Source: Paenibacillus phytorum
GTDB taxonomy: Bacteria; Bacillota; Bacilli; Paenibacillales; NBRC-103111
Direction of reading: 5' to 3'
Assembly (NCBI RefSeq): GCF_013141715.1
Contig: NZ_WHOA01000092.1
Location: 48,803-112,802 of the forward strand
Length of the DNA: 64,000 bases
The position numbers were made by a program, and so were the translations under genes. The first letter of the stretch is position 1, and the number at the start of each line of letters is the position of its first letter. Of this stretch, positions 9,355 through 17,440 are shown piece after piece. The notes below the pieces were generated by a model. The model did not search any database. It was not told the origin of the DNA and saw only the letters and a list, made by a program, of their open reading frames with translations.

Positions 9355-10907
9355 CCTCTGTTTCTCCTTCCTCTCATTCTCTGATCATTTTTGGTCTGCA
9401 TCATTTTTGGCCGTTTTGTCACGAATAGCAGGGGGGATCTTAAAATGAGATCTTTCCAGTCCCGTAATAAAATTGGCGCAAAAGGGGTGGAGTATGGAAC
9501 GCCAAAGCTCTTCAGATTTACCAGGTGAATATTGATCATGATGTAGGCTAAGATGATCCCGTATAAGCCTAGAAAAGCAGCGGCCAACATAATGCTGAAT
9601 CGCATCACGCGCAGTGAAATAGCAAACGAATAAGAAGGCAGCGAGAAAGAAGATATAGCTGTGACGGCTACAACAATAACCATAACGGGGCTTACCATGC
9701 CGGCAGCCACAGCAGATTCTCCAATAACTAAACCGCCTACGATCCCGATGGTTTGGCCAATTGGTTTGGGCAGTCGGAGTCCTGCTTCCCTGAGAAGTTC
9801 GAGCGTGAATTCCATAGCGAAGGCTTCAACGACTGCAGGGAATGGCACCCCTTCCCGAGCTCCAGCGATGGAGAAAGCCAACTTAGAAGGGATCATCCCA
9901 TGATGGAATTCGAGCAAAGCAATATAAAGAGCTGGCAAAAAGGTAGCAATGAAAGCTGAAATTAATCGAAGTACCCGAGTCAACGTCGAGATGAGCCAAT
10001 TTTGATAGTAATCTTCAGGTGATTGCAAACTCGAAGCGAATGTAATCGGCAATATGAGGACAAAGGGATCTCCATCTACAAGAATGGCAACTCGACCTTG
10101 GAGAAGTGCTCCAGATACTCGATCAGGTCGTTCTGTATTCATAATGAGTGGAAATGGACTAAGGAAGCTGTCTGCTATCCATTGCTCTAAGTAACCGGAC
10201 CCTTCGATATCATCTATGTCTATGGTCTTTATTCTGCGAGTAACTTCTTTCACGAGGTCGGGATGCACAATGTCAGCGATATAAGTGACGATCACTTCAC
10301 GTCTACTTCTTTGCCCGATTTGATAGGTGTCAAAAACAAGGTTGGTTTCTTTAATTCTTCTTCTAAGCAAAGCGGTGTTCGTACGTATGTCTTCTGTAAA
10401 ACCTGCTCTTGGTCCCCGAATGATCGATTCTGTTTGTGGTTCTTCAATCGATCGAGTTTTCCAACCGCAGCTGGAAATGATGATGCATTGTGCGAGATTG
10501 TTGAATAGAAGAAGCGTATCGCCAGAAAGAATTGCCATTAAAGCATCGTCCAGAAGTTCAACGGTTTTCAACTCATAAGCCGTTAGAATTTGCTGCTTCA
10601 ATACGTTAATTAATTCCGAAGATGAGGTAACAGGATGATCAAAGGAATGGAGCATCGGGCTTAGTAATTGCTCATTAATCATCGCTATGTCGACCAAACC
10701 ATCAATGCTGACTAAAGCACACGGATATTGGTCTGTACCGATTGTAAATTGTCTAATGAGTAGATCGCTTGGATAGTGTAGGATCGTCTGAATGGTAGTC
10801 AAATTTTCTTGCAATGACGATGATAATGGTTTACTGGAATTTGAAGTGTTTGGCTGGGTATGAACCTGAGGGGTTCGGTTCCTTTTGCCAAATAATTGTT
10901 TGAACAT
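9351..10907 (-). CDS. gerAA: GerAA-family germinant receptor subunit
   Basis: 518-residue GerA-family protein. A soluble N-terminal region (about 1-280) is followed by a C-terminal membrane domain with several hydrophobic segments. The conserved SYLEQWIADS/PFPLIMNTERPD stretch precedes LLQGRVAILVDGDPFVLILP, as expected for the family. Start ATG 10907 has GGAGG about seven bases upstream; the in-frame ATG ten codons earlier has none. It is the first gene of the operon, so the forespore promoter should lie in 10908-11050, but I could not identify a convincing sigma-G box there. Confidence 0.93.
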   Translation of the reverse strand: MFKQLFGKRNRTPQVHTQPNTSNSSKPLSSSLQENLTTIQTILHYPSDLLIRQFTIGTDQYPCALVSIDGLVDIAMINEQLLSPMLHSFDHPVTSSSELINVLKQQILTAYELKTVELLDDALMAILSGDTLLLFNNLAQCIIISSCGWKTRSIEEPQTESIIRGPRAGFTEDIRTNTALLRRRIKETNLVFDTYQIGQRSRREVIVTYIADIVHPDLVKEVTRRIKTIDIDDIEGSGYLEQWIADSFLSPFPLIMNTERPDRVSGALLQGRVAILVDGDPFVLILPITFASSLQSPEDYYQNWLISTLTRVLRLISAFIATFLPALYIALLEFHHGMIPSKLAFSIAGAREGVPFPAVVEAFAMEFTLELLREAGLRLPKPIGQTIGIVGGLVIGESAVAAGMVSPVMVIVVAVTAISSFSLPSYSFAISLRVMRFSIMLAAAFLGLYGIILAYIMINIHLVNLKSFGVPYSTPFAPILLRDWKDLILRSPLLFVTKRPKMMQTKNDQRMRGRRNRG

Positions 10908-11253
10908 GATGCAGTCCTCCACTTTCGAATAGCTCATCTGTAATATTTACCACTTCGGTTAGAATTAATCGGTTATGGTAATTTCTTAGGCGGTACTATC
11001 CAAACATAGTACTATCCCTTCTTTTAAAAAAGCTTACAATGGAGAGTAATTTGATTGATGAGAGAGGGGAGAACGGTTTGTGAGGCGAAGATGAAACTAA
11101 TCGGTCTAGCATACGTCTAATAACAAGTGTATTTATTTCAGGAAGTTTGTTATTCTGGTAGTTGCAAGATTGCAATCGTTTTTTTATTCTAAAAGAGTTG
11201 CAACCTTATGAGACGTTGCTGCGTCTGTAAGATTGCAAGAGGGAGGGATCCCA
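10908..11253. promoter_or_regulatory. Divergent regulatory region between the ger operon and the ECF sigma gene
   Basis: The 346-base gap holds no gene. It contains the perfect inverted repeat GTACTAT-N6-ATAGTAC at 10993-11012. The unit GTACTATCC is also repeated in direct orientation at 10993 and 11009, giving a 16-base period. Several TTGCAA/GATTGCAA words occur near 11160-11180, 11199 and 11232. The probable sigma-factor promoter is listed separately. Confidence 0.5.
11199..11226 (+). promoter_or_regulatory. ECF-type promoter, probably autoregulatory for the downstream sigma factor
   Basis: TGCAACC at 11199-11205 resembles the AAC-containing -35 box of Firmicute ECF promoters. CGTC at 11222-11225 matches the ECF -10 core with a 17-base gap between TGCAAC and CGTC. 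The pair lies about 30 bases upstream of the sigma-factor start. Autoregulation is typical of the family and is inferred here. Confidence 0.55.
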
Positions 11254-11802
11254 GTGGTAGCACCCGAACTGGTAAGATCTGCACAAGCCGGTGATCGTGA
11301 TGCTCTCATTACCCTATTGCGAGAAATTGAGTCTCACGTTTATCGAACCGCTTATTATATTTTGAATAATGAACAGGATGCCCTCGATGCTTCACAGGAG
11401 GCACTCCTTCGGATTTATACAAAAATTAATTCCTATGAAGAAAAAGCGCTCTTCAAGACGTGGGTACAGCGGATTGTAACGAACATCTGCATCGATAAAT
11501 TTCGCAAGGCGAAACCAACGGTTTCGATTGATGAGCATGATATGACCTTTACAGCAGAACATAATGTTGAACAGGAAATGTTAATTGGCTATTTAGCCAA
11601 AGATATTAGAGAAGCAATCGAAAAGCTTCCCGAACACCATCGATCTGTTGTTGTTCTCCGTTATTTGCAGGACTTTTCGTATCATGAAATTGCAGAATCT
11701 CTCAACTTACCGTTAAACACGGTGAAGTCTTACTTATTTCGAGCTAGACAGCAATTACAGTCGCTGCTCCAAGAATATCAGAAAGGAGGTGTTCGGGGAT
11801 GA
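11254..11802 (+). CDS. ECF (sigma-70 family group 4) RNA polymerase sigma factor
   Basis: 182-residue sigma factor with region 2 (about residues 15-85, containing DALDASQEALLRIY and FKTWVQRIVTNICIDKFRK) and region 4 (about 120-175, with LPEHHRSVVVLRYLQDFSYHEIA and the helix-turn-helix LPLNTVKSYLFRARQ). The start is GTG 11254, six bases after GGGAGGG; an upstream TTG at 11233 lacks spacing to a ribosome binding site. Its last four bases overlap the start of the anti-sigma gene. SigW-like in overall sequence, but the exact ECF group is not assigned. Confidence 0.92.
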   Translation: MVAPELVRSAQAGDRDALITLLREIESHVYRTAYYILNNEQDALDASQEALLRIYTKINSYEEKALFKTWVQRIVTNICIDKFRKAKPTVSIDEHDMTFTAEHNVEQEMLIGYLAKDIREAIEKLPEHHRSVVVLRYLQDFSYHEIAESLNLPLNTVKSYLFRARQQLQSLLQEYQKGGVRG

Positions 11803-13010
11803 ATTGTCAAGAGGTGATGGAATTTATGCAAAGACAGCTGGATGGAGATTTAGATGCAAAAGAGGAAACTGAGCTTCATGCTCACCTGATGCATTGTTTG
11901 GACTGTGCACAGATGTTTGAACGTTTACAAAGATTGTCCGATGAACTGACCCAGTTGCCAAAGGTCATTCCTCCATACAGTTTGGTCGATGCTATCATGC
12001 CGCAGCTAGCTGATATAGATAGACATGCCGCGGCGTCCATTACCGACAAGGTGGCTGCTTTCGGCACCAATGCTAGTCAGACAGCTTCTGTGCAGCCTCC
12101 CAAACTTCCTTGGACACGCCGTTTAGGATCACAGTTCTCCTGGAAATTCGCTGGTGGTGTCGTTGCCGCAGGTCTCATCCTTGGTTTCTTCGCGTTTAAT
12201 CTGAAGCATCCTATACTAGATCAAGCAGATGGTTTGCTGCAGCCAAAGGCTGCTTCTGAGAAGCAGAGTGCCGGACAAATGCAAAGCACGGCAGCCTCCG
12301 ATTCAAACGCCGCACAAGATGCTGTTAAGAACAAAGCGGCAGACAGTGCAGGCGCGAAGCAGGTGGCACCTAATGCTCCGGCCGCTGAGTCATTCGGGCA
12401 AGAGAAAGCAGTGCCGGATTCAACGACGGGAAATGGGCTAGTGGGGCCGCAAGCTACAACTGATGCGAAGCTGGAGAAGCCACAAACGCTGAGTACATCT
12501 GAGACGACGAAAGGTACGGATGGTTTGCGCCAAGCGCCTTCTACCTCAGAGCCTGAACGGCTGAAAGATTCGGCATCCGCTGGTACTAATGTGAAGAAGG
12601 AATCGGACCTTGTATCGACGAATCCGCCGGACAGCAATGTAACTCCAAATAACCCGCCGGAACAGCAAAAGGTATTGAAAACTACGGAACCAACACCTAC
12701 GCCTGTTGCTAAGAAGGGTGGAGAAACGAGTGATGTCGGAGGCATATATTCTTTAACAGTACCTAGTGCGAATCCATTAAAATCAAAAACGGGCGTTCTT
12801 GAGGCTGTTGTTGAAGAGCAGCATGTCGTGATCCGAAACAGCTCTACCCAAGAAGTTGTTTTTTCGTCCAAGCAAGTTTGGAAGTCTGGTGATCTTATCA
12901 CGCTAGTGGAATGGTCTGATGACGACAAAATATTTTATCAAGTTCAAAGCGAAGGCTCGCTTCACACTTTTCTCATTGATTTAAATGCGAAAGAGGAAGC
13001 AGCTAAGTAA
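11799..13010 (+). CDS. Zinc-finger anti-sigma factor, membrane-anchored
   Basis: 403 residues. The N-terminal zinc-binding anti-sigma domain (zf-HC2) is seen as MNCQEVMEFM followed by HAHLMHCLDC (about residues 28-37), giving the HxxxCxxC signature. One membrane segment (about 113-132, KFAGGVVAAGLILGFFAFNL) separates it from a long, low-complexity Ala/Ser/Thr/Pro/Gln-rich outer region (about 140-310). A compact C-terminal domain follows (about 315-395). The ATGA overlap with the sigma gene and the AAAGGAGGTG site inside its end indicate cotranslation. It presumably holds the sigma factor inactive at the membrane until an envelope signal; the signal is unknown. Confidence 0.85.
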   Translation: MNCQEVMEFMQRQLDGDLDAKEETELHAHLMHCLDCAQMFERLQRLSDELTQLPKVIPPYSLVDAIMPQLADIDRHAAASITDKVAAFGTNASQTASVQPPKLPWTRRLGSQFSWKFAGGVVAAGLILGFFAFNLKHPILDQADGLLQPKAASEKQSAGQMQSTAASDSNAAQDAVKNKAADSAGAKQVAPNAPAAESFGQEKAVPDSTTGNGLVGPQATTDAKLEKPQTLSTSETTKGTDGLRQAPSTSEPERLKDSASAGTNVKKESDLVSTNPPDSNVTPNNPPEQQKVLKTTEPTPTPVAKKGGETSDVGGIYSLTVPSANPLKSKTGVLEAVVEEQHVVIRNSSTQEVVFSSKQVWKSGDLITLVEWSDDDKIFYQVQSEGSLHTFLIDLNAKEEAAK

Positions 13011-13137
13011 ATTTGTGATACGAATGCACCAATGTGACGGTTCTAGCGTATGCTGTAGGATAAGGAAGCGGCAATACTTTGGTGGTGTCCACACGGTATA
13101 AGGTTTCTAGAGCCTTAAACCGGTGTTTAAATAGACA

Positions 13138-13187
13138 AACAAAGGGATTACCTCAAGGTCTTCGGGCTTTGACGTAATCCCTTTGTT
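13138..13187 (+). terminator. Long perfect hairpin between anti-sigma gene and holA
   Basis: AACAAAGGGATTAC (13138-13151) pairs perfectly over 14 bases with GTAATCCCTTTGTT (13174-13187), with an inner CAAGG/CTTTG stem. A T-run is weak, so it may be a terminator of poor type or an mRNA processing or stability element. Confidence 0.55.
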
Positions 13188-13222
13188 GTTGGTAAAATGT
13201 AAGCAAGGAGTGAACATTAGCT

Positions 13223-14242
13223 ATGGACGCAAAGAGAGCATTGAAAGATATACAAGCAGGGCGCCCTGCACCAGTTTATTTGTGCTACGGTCCTGAGAAA
13301 TATAAGATGAGGGAATTTATTCAGGTATTAACGGATTTGCTCATTGAGCCCGAGCACAAAGAGTTTGCAGTGAGTAAATTTGATTTGAGTGAGATTAGTC
13401 TCTCTGCGGTGCTGGAGGATGCGGAGACCCTTCCCTTTATGGTTCCGAAGAAGTTGGTCATCGCGAAGAATGCGCTGTTCTTCACAGGGGCGAAGGAAAG
13501 TTCGAAGATTGAACATCACTTGGATCGTTTGACGGATTATTTGAAATCTCCAGCGGAACATACCGTCGTGGTGTTTACGGTAGATGCAGATAAATTGGAC
13601 GAGCGTAAGAAGATAGTGAAAGCTCTCAAGGACCTTGAGGCGGCGGTTCCCTTCCTATCATTGAGCCCAGAAGAATTGCAGCAATGGGTCGCCAAACAAG
13701 CTCAGCAGCTGGGGTTTACGTTCACGGGGGAAGCCGCCGATCAACTGATCTTATACACTGGCGGGAATTTGCAATCCTTATCCGCAGAAATTGAGAAGAT
13801 TTCTTTATATGTAGGAGTCGGTGCGGAAGCATCGGTTGATGTCATCGATCAATTGGTGGCTCGCAGTACAGAACAGAACGTCTTCATTCTTATAGAGGAC
13901 ATTGTAAATGTAAGGCTGGAACGTGCCTTCGTTATTCTCGAGGAGCTGCTGAAGCAGCGTGAGGAGCCGATCAAAATCGCGGCGCTCATCGCCAGACAGT
14001 TCCGCATCATGCTGCAGGTGAAGGAGCTAAGTAAACAAGGCTATTCCCAACAGCAAATGGCTTCACAGATCGGTTTGCACCCCTTTGCCGTGAAAGTGGC
14101 TGAAGGGCAGGCGCGCAAATACGATATTGAGAAGCTGAGTAGGATTATGTCGCAGCTTGCGGACCTCGATTTCCAAATGAAAACGGGGAAAATCGATAAA
14201 GTGTTAGGTTTGGAGTTGTTCCTTCTTAGGCTTGCTGCCTAG
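13223..14242 (+). CDS. holA: DNA polymerase III delta subunit
   Basis: 339-residue clamp-loader delta subunit, which opens the beta sliding clamp during replication. The sequence has the family's N-terminal ATPase-like fold opening with PVYLCYGPEKYKMREF, the clamp-contacting region, and the collar domain ending in KTGKIDKVLGLELFLLRL. Its length is typical. ATG 13223 has AAGGAGTG about twelve bases upstream. The order comEC-holA-rpsT(reverse)-gpr matches Bacillus, although here the ger and sigma blocks are inserted between comEC and holA. Confidence 0.93.
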   Translation: MDAKRALKDIQAGRPAPVYLCYGPEKYKMREFIQVLTDLLIEPEHKEFAVSKFDLSEISLSAVLEDAETLPFMVPKKLVIAKNALFFTGAKESSKIEHHLDRLTDYLKSPAEHTVVVFTVDADKLDERKKIVKALKDLEAAVPFLSLSPEELQQWVAKQAQQLGFTFTGEAADQLILYTGGNLQSLSAEIEKISLYVGVGAEASVDVIDQLVARSTEQNVFILIEDIVNVRLERAFVILEELLKQREEPIKIAALIARQFRIMLQVKELSKQGYSQQQMASQIGLHPFAVKVAEGQARKYDIEKLSRIMSQLADLDFQMKTGKIDKVLGLELFLLRLAA

Positions 14243-14264
14243 GAGGGCGGCTTTTCAAAAAGTA

Positions 14265-14300
14265 AAAAGTCCAGCTCTCTGTGAAGAGAACTGGACTTTT
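14265..14300. terminator. Bidirectional terminator between holA and rpsT
   Basis: AAAAGTCCAG plus TCTC pairs with AGAG plus CTGGACTTTT around loop TGTGA. A-rich and T-rich flanks on both sides suit termination of both convergent genes. Confidence 0.85.
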
Positions 14301-14317
14301 GCTTTATGTCCGTTTTA

Positions 14318-14569
14318 TTACGCTTGAGCCGTAAGAGCGTTCAGCTTTTTAGCCAGACGGGACTTCTTGCGGTTAGCGGCATTTTTATGGATTAAACCTT
14401 TAGAAGCTGCTTTATCTAATTTCTTGGAAGCGTTAATTAGAGCTTCTGGGCTTACAGCTGTTTCGAAAGCTTTCACCGCAGTACGCAGAGCGGACTTTTG
14501 GGAAGCGTTACGAAGACGGCGCTTTTCGCTAACTTTTACTCGTTTAATAGCGGATTTAATGTTTGGCAT
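14318..14569 (-). CDS. rpsT: 30S ribosomal protein S20
   Basis: 83 residues, highly basic, beginning [20 protein letters not shown] and ending [15 protein letters not shown], which is diagnostic for S20. It binds 16S rRNA in the small subunit. The start at 14569 follows AGGAGGTGA with proper spacing; three further residues upstream would lack a ribosome binding site. It is read against holA and gpr, as in B. subtilis. Confidence 0.97.
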   Translation of the reverse strand: MPNIKSAIKRVKVSEKRRLRNASQKSALRTAVKAFETAVSPEALINASKKLDKAASKGLIHKNAANRKKSRLAKKLNALTAQA

Positions 14570-14637
14570 GAAATTCACCTCCTACTTACAAAACACGGTT
14601 CAACGTTACATTTGTTTGTTTGCTGACAACTTTAAGT

Positions 14638-14666
14638 ATTCTACCATGCAACTATTGAAAATGCAA
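14638..14666 (-). promoter_or_regulatory. Sigma-A type promoter of rpsT
   Basis: On the reverse strand TTGCAT (14661-14666) and TAGAAT (14638-14643) are separated by 17 bases, about 70 bases upstream of the rpsT start. A TGG just before the -10 resembles an extended -10. Confidence 0.55.
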
Positions 14667-14858
14667 GACCTGTCAATAGGTTTTCAGTGGTCTTTGTTTT
14701 TGTATAAGCGGTTGTAAATCGTAGCACAATAAAGGATGCAATGCACCCAAGGGTAACGGCTAAGCTGTCCGCCAAGGACAGGCGCGTTTACCCAGAAATA
14801 TGCAAAGCTTATAATGTGAAACATATAAATTCTTATATTTTGAGAAAGGGGAACTTCA

Positions 14859-15857
14859 ATGGACTTAGGCTCTTTTACAACACATACGGATCTTGCGGTA
14901 GATGCAAGGGATATGGCTCATGCAGCCAATCAGGGGCAACCGATACCTGGCATTGAACAGGAGTCGACACGTGAAAACGGGATACGAGTTACCAAGATCA
15001 ACGTTCTGAACGAAGAGGGCTCCAAAGCGCTTGGTAAGCTTCTCGGACATTATATAACCATAGAAGTGCCAGCTCTTCGGGAGAAAGACAGCCAATTACA
15101 AGACCGCGTCGCCACGAAATTGGCCCAAGAGTTTGAACAGTTTTTGCGTGAAATCGGCATCCCTAAGAATGCAAAAGCGCTTATTATCGGTCTAGGCAAC
15201 TCTAATGTAACACCCGATGCTCTCGGCCCTCTAGTTGTGGATAACGTGATGGTCACACGTCATTACTTTGAACTAGTTCCAGAGGACGTTAGTCCAGGGT
15301 ATCGGGCAGTTAGCGCGGTTGCGCCAGGAGTGCTCGGAACAACGGGGATTGAGAGCAGTGACATCGTTCAGGGGATTGTCGATAAGTCCAAACCTGATTT
15401 CATTATTGCTATTGATGCGCTGGCTTCCAGATCCCTAGATCGGGTCAATACGACTATTCAAATCGCAGATACAGGCATTCATCCCGGTTCAGGCATCGGA
15501 AATAAACGTAAAGGGTTGACCAAAGAAAACCTTGGCATTCCCGTGGTTGCCATTGGAGTCCCAACCGTTGTATATGCGTCTACCATCGTCAATAATGCCT
15601 TCGACCTGATGCAAAAACATTTTAGCGAGCAGACGCGAAATACAGGGCAGATCCTAGGCTTGCTGGACGGTATGCAGGAGGAAGAGCGTCTAATGCTTGT
15701 AAAAGAGGTTCTAAACCCCGTAGGACACGATCTGCTTGTCACGCCGAAGGAGATCGACCAGTTTATTGAAGACATCGCCAATATTATTGCTAGCGGCTTA
15801 AATGCTGCCTTACACGATGCCGTAAGTGTTGATAATGTAGCGGCCTATACGCACTAA
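14859..15857 (+). CDS. gpr: GPR, spore germination protease
   Basis: 332-residue aspartic-type (family A25) endopeptidase that degrades small acid-soluble spore proteins during germination. Recognisable segments are the N-terminal TDLAVDARDMAH, GLGNSNVTPDALGPLVV, PGVLGTTGIES and HPGSGIGNKRKGL. The enzyme is made as a zymogen in the forespore, and a short N-terminal propeptide before TDLAVD is expected from the family. AAAGGGG lies upstream of the ATG, and CATATAAA at about 14821 could be a forespore -10 box, but no good -35 match was found. It is followed by a terminator and then by an accessory cassette, where Bacillus has spoIIP directly. Confidence 0.95.
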   Translation: MDLGSFTTHTDLAVDARDMAHAANQGQPIPGIEQESTRENGIRVTKINVLNEEGSKALGKLLGHYITIEVPALREKDSQLQDRVATKLAQEFEQFLREIGIPKNAKALIIGLGNSNVTPDALGPLVVDNVMVTRHYFELVPEDVSPGYRAVSAVAPGVLGTTGIESSDIVQGIVDKSKPDFIIAIDALASRSLDRVNTTIQIADTGIHPGSGIGNKRKGLTKENLGIPVVAIGVPTVVYASTIVNNAFDLMQKHFSEQTRNTGQILGLLDGMQEEERLMLVKEVLNPVGHDLLVTPKEIDQFIEDIANIIASGLNAALHDAVSVDNVAAYTH

Positions 15858-15865
15858 ATGATTTT

Positions 15866-15912
15866 AAGAACTGGATCCCCTAGATGGGTGGATACAGTTC
15901 TTTCTTTTTGTC
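15866..15912 (+). terminator. Terminator of gpr
   Basis: AAGAACTG-ATCC pairs with GGAT-CAGTT CTT across a loop at about 15880, followed by TTTCTTTTT. It isolates gpr from the downstream TIR-like cassette. Confidence 0.75.
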
Positions 15913-15992
15913 CATTTTTACGTAATTTGGAAGGAATAAGGAGGGGGGCGTCGAAATAAGGGACGATCAACTTAAATGAGGACGTGGTTCTG

Positions 15993-16466
15993 ATGAGCAG
16001 CGCACATAAAGCGAAGCTATTCATAGGGTCATCTGCTGAAAGTGTTGAAGTAGCAGAGGCTTTGCAGTCAAATCTGCATTTTTCATTTGATGTAACAGTT
16101 TGGAGTCAATTGCTATTCCCTCCTTCACATACAACCTTGGCTCCACTTATTAAGCAGGCGAAGTCTAGTGATTTTGCTATCTTTGTCTTCCAACCTAATG
16201 ATTTGACACTTTTGAGAGATTCATTGGTTAGCACCGTACGTGACAATGTTATTTTGGAACTCGGTCTATTTATTGGACAAATAGGTCTAGAGAGAACTTA
16301 CTTTCTTATTCCGGAAAAAGAAAAATTACATATAGCCTCCGATTTAATCGGCCTAACGCCACTTACCTATGATGCGAATCATTCCTCTGGGTTAATGGCA
16401 GGCTTAGGACCGGCAACTTTCGTCGTGAAGCAAATGCTCAAAGAGTTAGGGCTGAGAGAGAAATGA
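15993..16466 (+). CDS. TIR-like nucleotide-binding/NADase domain protein (first gene of cassette)
   Basis: 157 residues forming a single domain that resembles the bacterial TIR-like family found as effectors in Pycsar/CBASS systems (the CAP12-type TIR domain). Visible features are an N-terminal beta strand KLFIGSSAE, a central SSDFAIFVFQPND strand, and RDNVILELGLFIGQIGLERTYFLIP, whose ELG glutamate matches the presumed catalytic position. No signal peptide or membrane segment. Start ATG 15993 has GAGGA ten bases upstream and is overlapped by the stop of a five-codon mini-ORF (15976-15993), suggesting translational coupling. The next gene overlaps by ATGA. NAD cleavage and a defence role are inferred from the family. 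Confidence 0.7.
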   Translation: MSSAHKAKLFIGSSAESVEVAEALQSNLHFSFDVTVWSQLLFPPSHTTLAPLIKQAKSSDFAIFVFQPNDLTLLRDSLVSTVRDNVILELGLFIGQIGLERTYFLIPEKEKLHIASDLIGLTPLTYDANHSSGLMAGLGPATFVVKQMLKELGLREK

Positions 16467-17440
16467 AACCAAAGATATTTATAGGCTGCTCCCCAGCAAG
16501 TTCGCTATGGGCTGAATTCTATCAAGCGCAGTTGTCGTCTTCATCCGAGGTTACGGTAATTAATCAGGGTGTGCTTACGGCGTCCAATCATAAATTGAAA
16601 ATGCTAAAAAAGCATATCGAAGAGACGGACTTTGCCCTTCTGATTATCACGCATGCGGATTGGCATGATCCCTTGGTTTACGGGAATATACTGGTATTGA
16701 TAGGGCTTTGTATCGGAGAATTGGGCCATAGCCGCACGTTCATAGTGATGTCTAGGAGTTGTGAACTGCCTGAGTATCTGGAGGGTTACAACCCACTGCG
16801 AATCGATGATCAGCAGGCCATTTCGGGAATTGCGGAGCTAGCAGGTCCTCACCTCTACCCGATTAAACATAGTATCGGTGTGCATAAGAATCGGTTCAAG
16901 CTATCCGATATGAAGAAGAACGATGCTATACGCAGTTTTTTGTTCGACGCCTTGGATTCGCTTAGTGTGTCCAGTGTGGATTATGACCGCGTATTGGATA
17001 AATTCCATAAGACATTTGATACAAATTGTGGTATAATTGAGCTTCAAGAAGTGACAGCGGCAACGCTCTTTGAGCTTCTCGAAGATGGTGTCACCTTGCA
17101 GCAGTTTGGCCGTGCTGGTCAAGTCAGCAACAACCACAGTTTCAACGTCAATGACCCTACTAGTTATCTAGCCGAATGTTACCGGGGCAAGGATACGAAC
17201 ATCTACCTGGGGCAAGCCAAGGATAAAGAAGATGGCGAGTTTGAATACATTTACTGCATTAAGCTGCATCCGACCATTGTTTCATCCATACATTTCAAGA
17301 CAAGGACGGATATTCCCGCGCGCAATCATCATCAAGTCATGATGGAGTTATCGGAAAGAAATGCGAAGCTCGTGTCTTCACTCAAATCCATTGTGAAAGG
17401 AAGGATTATTTATGCTGAAGCACATGAAGAAAGTTCGTAA
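16463..17440 (+). CDS. TIR-like domain protein with unknown C-terminal domain (second gene of cassette)
   Basis: 325 residues. Residues 1-140 repeat the layout of the previous protein: KIFIGCSPAS, then TDFALLIITHADWHD, then NILVLIGLCIGELGHSRTFIV. In the last motif the residue matching the ELG glutamate is hydrophobic, so this copy may be catalytically dead. Residues 150-325 form an unrecognised domain with NIYLGQAKDKEDGEFEYIY and IPARNHHQVMMELSERNAKL, somewhat like a sensor or GAF-type fold, but that is a guess. Its ATG overlaps the first gene's stop by four bases. It may sense a signal and control the first protein; this is inference. Confidence 0.65.
   Translation: MKPKIFIGCSPASSLWAEFYQAQLSSSSEVTVINQGVLTASNHKLKMLKKHIEETDFALLIITHADWHDPLVYGNILVLIGLCIGELGHSRTFIVMSRSCELPEYLEGYNPLRIDDQQAISGIAELAGPHLYPIKHSIGVHKNRFKLSDMKKNDAIRSFLFDALDSLSVSSVDYDRVLDKFHKTFDTNCGIIELQEVTAATLFELLEDGVTLQQFGRAGQVSNNHSFNVNDPTSYLAECYRGKDTNIYLGQAKDKEDGEFEYIYCIKLHPTIVSSIHFKTRTDIPARNHHQVMMELSERNAKLVSSLKSIVKGRIIYAEAHEESS

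Noticed and set aside
12221..12928. 235-codon reverse-strand frame opposite the anti-sigma factor gene
   Set aside because: It mirrors the low-complexity region of the anti-sigma gene and has no ribosome binding site.
14799..14830. Possible sigma-G promoter of gpr
   Set aside because: CATATAAA is a fair -10 match, but no -35 with the right spacing was found.
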